Source: JAMXLO01 sp041487355
GTDB taxonomy: Bacteria > Pseudomonadota > Alphaproteobacteria > Acetobacterales > Acetobacteraceae
Direction: 5' to 3'
Assembly: GCA_041487355.1 (NCBI GenBank)
Contig: JBGPND010000170.1
Location: forward strand, 1-11,503
Length of the DNA: 11,503 bases
The notes beneath the pieces were generated by a model. That model was not told where the DNA came from and did not search any database. It saw only the letters and a program-made list of their open reading frames with translations. This document shows positions 6,764 to 11,503 of this stretch, one piece after another (positions within the stretch are counted from its first letter, which is position 1; every line of letters starts with the position of its first letter). A program made the position numbers and the translations under genes.

Positions 6764-7837
6764 ATGCCCCAGGTCGGAGCCTCCAAAGGCGAATACCGCG
6801 GCACCACCTACCGCGACGACGCCGCCCTGAACGCATGGCTGGCGAAGCGACCCACCGAAGCGGCGCTGGTGCCGGACCTGCCGATCATCGATCCGCACCA
6901 CCATTTCTGGGACACGCCACAGCGCGGCCACTACTTGCTCCCCGAACTCCTGGCCGATATCGGCGGCGGGCACACCATCGTCTCGACCGTCTTCCTCGAA
7001 TGCCGCGCGATGTACCGCAAGAGCGGCCCGCCGGAGATGGCGGCTTTGGGCGAGGTCGAGTTCGTCAACGGCATCGCGGCGATGAGTGCCTCGGGCAATT
7101 ACGGACCCTGCCGCGTCGCCGAGGGCATCGTTGGCGGCGGCGACCTCAGCGTCGGCGCGCGCGTGCGCGAATTGCTGGAAGCCGAGATGGCCGCGGCCGG
7201 AGGGCGTCTTCGCGGCCTCCGGCACGGCGTAGCATGGTATGGCAGCGAAGCCGTCGGCCGGTTCGCCTCCCGGGTCGTTCCCCCGCATCTGGTCCTCGAC
7301 GCGAAATTCCGCGAGGGCTTCGCCCAACTGGCACCGCTGGGCCTGAGTTTCGAGTCGTGGCAGTATCATCCGCAACTACCGGATGCGATCGACCTCGCGC
7401 GTGCGTTTCCGGACACCACCATCATCCTCAATCATGTTGGCGGCGTGCTCGGCGTCGGGCCTTATTCCGGCCGCCGTCAGGAGATCCTGGCCCGCTGGCG
7501 CAAGGACATCAACGAAATGGCCCAATGTCCGAACGTCTATTGCAAGCTTGGCGGTATCGGCATGGTGTCGTTTGGTTTCGACTTCCATGAGCGTGACGAA
7601 CCCCCCTCGTCCGAGGATCTCGCGGCGGCTTGGCGGCAATACGTCGAGCCCTGCATTGAAGCGTTCGGGGTCGATCGCTGCATGTTCGAAAGCAACTTCC
7701 CGCCGGACAAGCAGTCGTGCGGCTACACCGAGCTGTGGAACGCGTTCAAGCGCATCACCGCCAACGCATCGGCGAGCGAAAAGACCGCGCTCTACAGCGG
7801 CACCGCGGCGCGGGTCTATCGGTTGACCGTGCCCTGA
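6764..7837 (+). CDS. Amidohydrolase, LigI/COG3618-like TIM-barrel hydrolase
   Basis: This 357-residue protein belongs to the amidohydrolase group that includes 2-pyrone-4,6-dicarboxylate lactonase. It has I-I-D-P-H-H-H-F-W-D (41-50), L-R-H-G-V (His154), Y-H-P-Q (His202) and I-L-N-H-V-G-G (His224). At the usual strand-8 position, where many relatives have G-S-D-W-P, it reads F-E-S-N-F-P-P-D-K, so Asn311 replaces the common catalytic Asp. From memory this variant is shared by a subfamily, so the protein is probably functional with altered chemistry. It may open a lactone or act on a ring carboxylate in the same pathway. The ATG at 6764 is clear: GGAGGAG at 6751-6757, six nt before. The 216-nt gap upstream holds no gene that I can see and may hold an internal promoter. 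Confidence 0.87.
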   Translation: MPQVGASKGEYRGTTYRDDAALNAWLAKRPTEAALVPDLPIIDPHHHFWDTPQRGHYLLPELLADIGGGHTIVSTVFLECRAMYRKSGPPEMAALGEVEFVNGIAAMSASGNYGPCRVAEGIVGGGDLSVGARVRELLEAEMAAAGGRLRGLRHGVAWYGSEAVGRFASRVVPPHLVLDAKFREGFAQLAPLGLSFESWQYHPQLPDAIDLARAFPDTTIILNHVGGVLGVGPYSGRRQEILARWRKDINEMAQCPNVYCKLGGIGMVSFGFDFHERDEPPSSEDLAAAWRQYVEPCIEAFGVDRCMFESNFPPDKQSCGYTELWNAFKRITANASASEKTALYSGTAARVYRLTVP

Positions 7838-7862
7838 CCCTTCTCGCCACGGAGACATCGCG

Positions 7863-8633
7863 ATGAGCCGGTTCGACAGCTACGCGACGAAATACTCGTG
7901 CATCCACATGCGCCGCGAGAACGGCATTCTGGAGATGCGGTTTCACACCGACAATGGTCCGCTGCGCTGGGGGCTCGGTCCGCATGGCGAGCTGCCCGAC
8001 GCCTTCGCCGATGTCGCACGCGACCGGGACAACCGCGTGGTGATCCTGACCGGAACGGGTGACGAATGGTCCGGCGTCCGCGCGACCCCGGGCCAGAGCG
8101 CGATCGGCCCGGGCCTGACATCCAATGCGTTCGACCGTGTGCACTGGGAGGGCCGCGCCTTGCTGATGAACCTGCTGAACATCGAGGTGCCGGTGATTTC
8201 GGCGATCAACGGCCCGGCGTGGCGGCACGGTGAAATTCCGTTGCTGTCGGACATCGTGCTCGCCGCGGACACGGCGGCGTTCCAGGACTCCGCGCATTTC
8301 CCGAACGGCCTGGTGCCGGGGGATGGCATGCATATCGTCATGCCGCTGCTGATGGGCATGAACCGCGGCCGCTACTTCCTGCTCACTGGTCAGACACTGT
8401 CGGCTCAGGAAGCGAAGGATCTCGGTCTGGTAGCGGAGATCCTGCCGCCCGACAAGGTCCTGGCGCGCGCCTGGGAACACGCTGAAGCCCTGGCGGCGAA
8501 GCCCACCCTTCTGCTGCGCTATACGCGGTTGATGTTCACCGAATATCTGAAGAAGCGCATGCAGGACCTGCTTGGTTACGGGCTCGCGATGGAAGGCCTG
8601 GCGCTGATGGAACAGATCGATCCGCCGAAATAG
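7863..8633 (+). CDS. Crotonase-fold beta-diketone hydrolase, 6-oxocamphor hydrolase-like
   Basis: This 256-residue protein of the enoyl-CoA hydratase/isomerase superfamily looks closest to 6-oxocamphor hydrolase (CamK) rather than to CoA-dependent members. Shared segments include V-V-I-L-T-G-T-G (59-66), I-E-V-P-V-I-S-A-I-N-G-P (107-118), S-D-I-V-L-A-A (129-135), V-P-G-D-G (151-155) and N-R-G-R-Y-F-L-L-T-G-Q (167-177). His122, His145, Asp154 and Glu244 fall at the same numbers as the catalytic residues recalled for that enzyme, and His41 is near the place of its His45. The expected reaction is retro-Claisen hydrolysis of a cyclic beta-diketone to a keto acid. GGAGA at 7851-7855 precedes the ATG. 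It lies 25 nt after the amidohydrolase gene and 15 nt before the dehydrogenase, in one operon. A generic enoyl-CoA hydratase is the alternative. Confidence 0.85.
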   Translation: MSRFDSYATKYSCIHMRRENGILEMRFHTDNGPLRWGLGPHGELPDAFADVARDRDNRVVILTGTGDEWSGVRATPGQSAIGPGLTSNAFDRVHWEGRALLMNLLNIEVPVISAINGPAWRHGEIPLLSDIVLAADTAAFQDSAHFPNGLVPGDGMHIVMPLLMGMNRGRYFLLTGQTLSAQEAKDLGLVAEILPPDKVLARAWEHAEALAAKPTLLLRYTRLMFTEYLKKRMQDLLGYGLAMEGLALMEQIDPPK

Positions 8634-8648
8634 AAAGGTCCCCCGCAT

Positions 8649-9512
<864 letters not shown>

Positions 9513-9539
9513 CCGCGGCGGGTGTGCCGATGTTGTGAC

Positions 9540-9572
9540 CTTAAGGCGCACTGTAAGGTCGAGCTTAAGGCG
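9540..9572 (+). repeat. Direct repeat CTTAAGGCG before tnpA
   Basis: CTTAAGGCG is found at 9540-9548 and again at 9564-9572, directly before the ATG at 9573. The second copy provides an AAGG ribosome-binding-like sequence very close to the start. The 24-nt spacing could bind a regulator, or it may be a small tandem duplication in the IS leader. Its function is unknown. Confidence 0.4.
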
Positions 9573-9962
9573 ATGTTGAACGGCGTTGTGGAGATCATCG
9601 GCGGCAGGGAGCGGCGACGCCGATGGGGACGGGAAGAGAAGCTGCGGATTGTCGCCGAGACGCAGGAACCTGGCGCCTGCGTGCGCGCGGTGGCGGCGCG
9701 GCACGATGTTTACCCGAGCCTTCTGCACAACTGGCGGCGCCAGGAGCGTGAGGGTCGGCTTGTTGCGGCACCAGCGGCGAGGTTTGTGCCGGTGCGCGTG
9801 GCGGCAGCAGCACAGACCGCTGCGACAGCATCGCCATCACTTGCCGATCAGCATGGCGCGGCGACGATCGAGATCCTGTTGCCGGACGGCTGTCGCCTGC
9901 GCGTTGGCAACGAGGTCAGTCTGTCGGCGCTGCGTCGCGTCATGACGGCGCTGCGCGGATGA
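9573..9962 (+). CDS. tnpA: IS66 accessory protein TnpA
   Basis: This roughly 129-residue protein is the first IS66 gene product, a small helix-turn-helix DNA-binding protein of the transposase IS3/IS911-like fold. Visible features are R-R-R-R-W-G-R-E-E-K-L-R-I-V-A-E-T, A-A-R-H-D-V-Y-P-S-L-L-H-N-W-R-R-Q, then a variable linker rich in Ala. A C-terminal segment I-E-I-L-L-P-D-G-C-R-L-R-V follows, as is typical for the family. An upstream ATG at 9522 would add 17 residues from the IS leader without family resemblance, so 9573 is preferred. The TGA overlaps the ATG of tnpB (ATGA at 9959-9962), which implies coupled translation. The gene looks intact. Confidence 0.85.
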   Translation: MLNGVVEIIGGRERRRRWGREEKLRIVAETQEPGACVRAVAARHDVYPSLLHNWRRQEREGRLVAAPAARFVPVRVAAAAQTAATASPSLADQHGAATIEILLPDGCRLRVGNEVSLSALRRVMTALRG

Positions 9963-10306
9963 TCACGCCGCCACCTGGTGTGCGCGTGTGGCTGGCGGCC
10001 GGCGTGACCGACATGCGCAAGGGTTTCGACGGACTTGCCGCGCTGGTGCAGCAGCATCTCGGGCAGGACCCGTTCAGCGCGCAGCTTTTTGCCTTCCGCG
10101 GACGCCGCGGCGATCTGGTGAAGGTGTTGAGCTGAGATGGCCAAGGTCTGTGTCTGTATGCCAAGCGACTTGAGAAAGGCCGCTTCGTCTGGCCGCAGGC
10201 GAGGGACGGCTCGGTGTCGCTGACGGCAGCGCAATTGTCGATGCTGCTGGAAGGCATTGACCGGCGAATGCCGGTACGGACCTGGCGTCCGGAGATGGCG
10301 GGATAA
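9959..10306 (+). pseudogene. tnpB: IS66 TnpB, interrupted by in-frame TGA
   Basis: Translated through one stop, the frame gives a full-length, 115-codon IS66 TnpB. It has G-V-R-V-W-L-A-A-G-V-T-D-M-R-K-G-F-D-G-L at the start, then D-P-F-S-A-Q-L-F-A-F-R-G-R-R-G-D-L-V-K, and later G-Q-G-L-C-L-Y-A-K-R-L-E-K-G-R-F-V-W-P. At 10133-10135 the codon is TGA. The family normally reads V-L-W-(W/H)-D-G there and this copy reads V-L-S-stop-D-G, so two adjacent codons differ from expectation. No frameshift is needed to restore the protein. Translation would stop after 58 residues, so TnpB is probably inactive. Confidence 0.82.
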
Positions 10307-11000
10307 TGCGAGATAGTGCTTGGCGCGACGCGGATCATTGATGGACGATTCGCTTATGCCCACGCCGCTCGATCCTGCTGTGCTGCCGAACAACGTGATC
10401 GCGTTGCGCAGGTTGCTGCTGCATCGCGAGGACGAGCATGCAGCCGAGTTGGAGCGGCACGTGGCCGACCTGATAGCAGCCCGCAACGGGTTGCAGGAGC
10501 AGGTGCTGCGGAACGAGCTGCTGAAGTTGCGCCTTGCGAAGTTGCTGCGCGAGCGGTTCGGTGCGTCTTCGGAGAAGCTGCGGACAGAGATCGAACAGCT
10601 TGAACTGTTGCTCGGCGAGTCTGAGGAGCAGGTGGCGGAAGCGACGCCGCCCGAGCCGGATGAGCCCGCCGCGGCGGCGAGCGAGACACAGCGGCGCAGG
10701 CCGGCGCGCAAGCCACTGCCCGCGACGCTGCCACGCGATGTGGTGGAGCATGCCGCGCCTTGCGCGTGTCCGCGTTGCGGTGGCGCGCTGCGCCCGCTGG
10801 GCGAAGACGTGACCGAGGTGCTGGACTACGTGCCGGGCTCGTTCCGTGTCATCCGGCATGTGCGGCCGAAGCTGTCGTGCCGGGGCTGCGAGGCGATCGC
10901 GCAGGCGCAGGCGCCCAGCCTGCCAATCCATCGCGGCCTGGCCGGGCCAGGGCTGCTGGCGCATGTGCTGGTGGCGAAATACGCTGACCACCTGCCGCCA

Positions 11001-11023
11001 GATCCTCGGGTCAAGCCCGAGGA
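11001..11023 (-). repeat. Stem-loop repeat, in-frame copy within tnpC
   Basis: TCCTCGGG (11003-11010), loop TCAAG and CCCGAGGA (11016-11023) form a perfect 8-bp stem. With two extra bases (GA) on the left it is identical to 3331-3353. Related IS66 proteins read H-L-P-L-Y-R-Q-(A/S)-E here, while this copy reads H-L-P-P-D-P-R-V-K-P-E-D-Q-A-E, a net gain of about six codons without a frameshift. Read on the minus strand the loop is CTTGA, as in the two following copies. Confidence 0.85.
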
Positions 11024-11165
11024 CCAGGCCGAGATCTACGCGCGTGCCGGGATCGACCTGGACCGCTCCACCTTGGCCGACTGGGTGGGGCAGACAGCAC
11101 GGCTGATGCGCCCGCTGGTCGAGACGGTCGGGCTGCATGTCATGACGGCGGAGCGGGTGCACGCC

Positions 11166-11194
11166 AGAGCCTGCCCTCGGGCTTGACCCGAGGG
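11166..11194 (+). repeat. Stem-loop repeat, frameshifting copy within tnpC catalytic motif
   Basis: CCCTCGGG (11174-11181), loop CTTGA and CCCGAGGG (11187-11194) form a perfect stem. GAGCCTGCC precedes and overlaps it, as in the next copy. The frame shifts by +1 across it, consistent with a net gain of 25 nt against the expected H-A-D-D-T reading. The loop supplies the TGA stop at 11184-11186. Confidence 0.83.
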
Positions 11195-11277
11195 ATACCA
11201 CGGTGCCGGTGCTGGATCCCGGTCGCGGCAAGACCAAGACCGGGCGGCTGTGGTGCTACGCGCGCGATGATCGGCCG

Positions 11278-11306
11278 GGAGCCTGCCCCCGGACTTGATC
11301 CGGGGG
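11278..11306 (+). repeat. Stem-loop repeat, second frameshifting copy within tnpC
   Basis: CCCCCGGA (11286-11293), loop CTTGA and TCCGGGGG (11299-11306) form a perfect stem. It differs from the copy at 11174 by paired changes on both arms while the loop is kept. It is preceded by the same GAGCCTGCC. The loop TGA at 11296-11298 ends the second tnpC frame, and the gene resumes in the third frame, again a shift of +1. Confidence 0.83.
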
Positions 11307-11503
11307 GCGGCCAAGCGGCGCCGGCGGTGCTGTATTGCTACAGCCCGGATCGGAAAGGCGAGCATCCGCGGCAGCACCTGGCCGGGTTCCGCGGCATCCT
11401 GCAGGCGGACGGGTATACGGGATATGCCGGTCTGTATGACCGCGGCGTGACCGAGGCGGCCTGCTGGGCGCATGCGCGGCGGAAGTTCTTCGACGTGCAC
11501 GCA

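Larger units (their letters stand above)
10341..11503 (+). pseudogene. tnpC: IS66 transposase TnpC, broken by three stem-loop insertions, partial
   Basis: The DDE transposase of IS66 starts at about 10341 (ATG; a TTG at 10320 is also open) and runs off the window. It has a coiled-coil leader (about residues 20-100), a zinc ribbon (C-A-C-P-R-C at 141-146 and C-R-G-C at 180-183) and K-Y-A-D-H-L-P before the catalytic region. Three insertions follow. At about 11000-11023 an in-frame stem-loop adds D-P-R-V-K-P-E-D. At about 11166-11193 one falls in the expected H-A-D-D-T catalytic motif, ends the first frame at 11186 and moves the gene to the next frame. At about 11278-11305 a second frameshifting copy ends that frame at 11298. 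The third frame continues (C-Y-S-P-D-R-K-G, L-Q-A-D-G-Y-T-G-Y) to the edge. No active protein is expected. Confidence 0.88.

Noticed and set aside
5987..7375. Long minus-strand open frame (462 codons) spanning the small subunit and second amidohydrolase
   Set aside because: Antisense shadow without motifs or ribosome binding site.
6547..7590. Plus-strand open frame overlapping the second amidohydrolase
   Set aside because: Out of frame with the amidohydrolase and full of Arg/Pro stretches; the amidohydrolase has family motifs and a strong ribosome binding site.
11003..11306. Reading the repeated stem-loops as a CRISPR array
   Set aside because: Spacing is unequal, orientation is mixed, the copies are only 21 nt and the sequence between them is plainly tnpC coding sequence.

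Overview
The window is GC-rich (hand counts of sampled lines give about 65% outside the first 1.5 kb). It looks like an alphaproteobacterial chromosome segment, probably of the Rhodospirillales/Acetobacteraceae or Rhizobiales type. The basis is base composition, gene families, an IS66-type element, and CGTCAT...ATCCACG palindromic repeats of the kind common in those genomes. The species cannot be named.

Layout. (1) 1-261 holds no convincing gene. (2) 262-1461 (-) is a low-GC gene (about 47% in sampled lines) for a HEPN/Toprim-type protein, probably transferred in and possibly defence-related. (3) 1669-3173 (+) encodes a decarboxylase-like amidohydrolase and a Ddn-like flavin/deazaflavin oxidoreductase. 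(4) 3174-3458 is a convergent intergenic region with a 107-nt composite palindrome. (5) 3459-4211 (-) is a YfcG-like glutathione S-transferase. (6) 4212-4485 is a divergent promoter region with a perfect 6-4-6 inverted repeat. (7) 4486-9512 (+) is a same-strand catabolic run: GMC dehydrogenase with a Cys-x5-Cys-x3-Cys motif, its gluconate-dehydrogenase-subunit-3-like partner, a second amidohydrolase, a crotonase closely resembling 6-oxocamphor hydrolase, and a short-chain dehydrogenase. (8) 9481 to the end is an IS66-family element whose left end supplies the last ten codons of the short-chain dehydrogenase. It carries tnpA, a tnpB with an in-frame stop, and a broken tnpC.

How the genes may work together. 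The GMC pair and the short-chain dehydrogenase could oxidise alcohols to ketones. The crotonase keeps His122, His145, Asp154 and Glu244, the residue set known for retro-Claisen cleavage of a beta-diketone. The two amidohydrolases could act on ring or carboxylate intermediates. Together this suggests a cluster degrading an alicyclic, terpenoid-like or similar oxygenated compound; the substrate is unknown.

The most unusual feature is a small stem-loop (8-bp arms, constant CTTGA loop). It occurs four times, once between genes and three times inside tnpC. The stems differ by paired compensating changes. One tnpC copy is in frame. The other two, in the opposite orientation, each shift the frame by +1 and supply a TGA stop from the loop. 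This resembles the gene-invading palindromic elements of Rickettsia.
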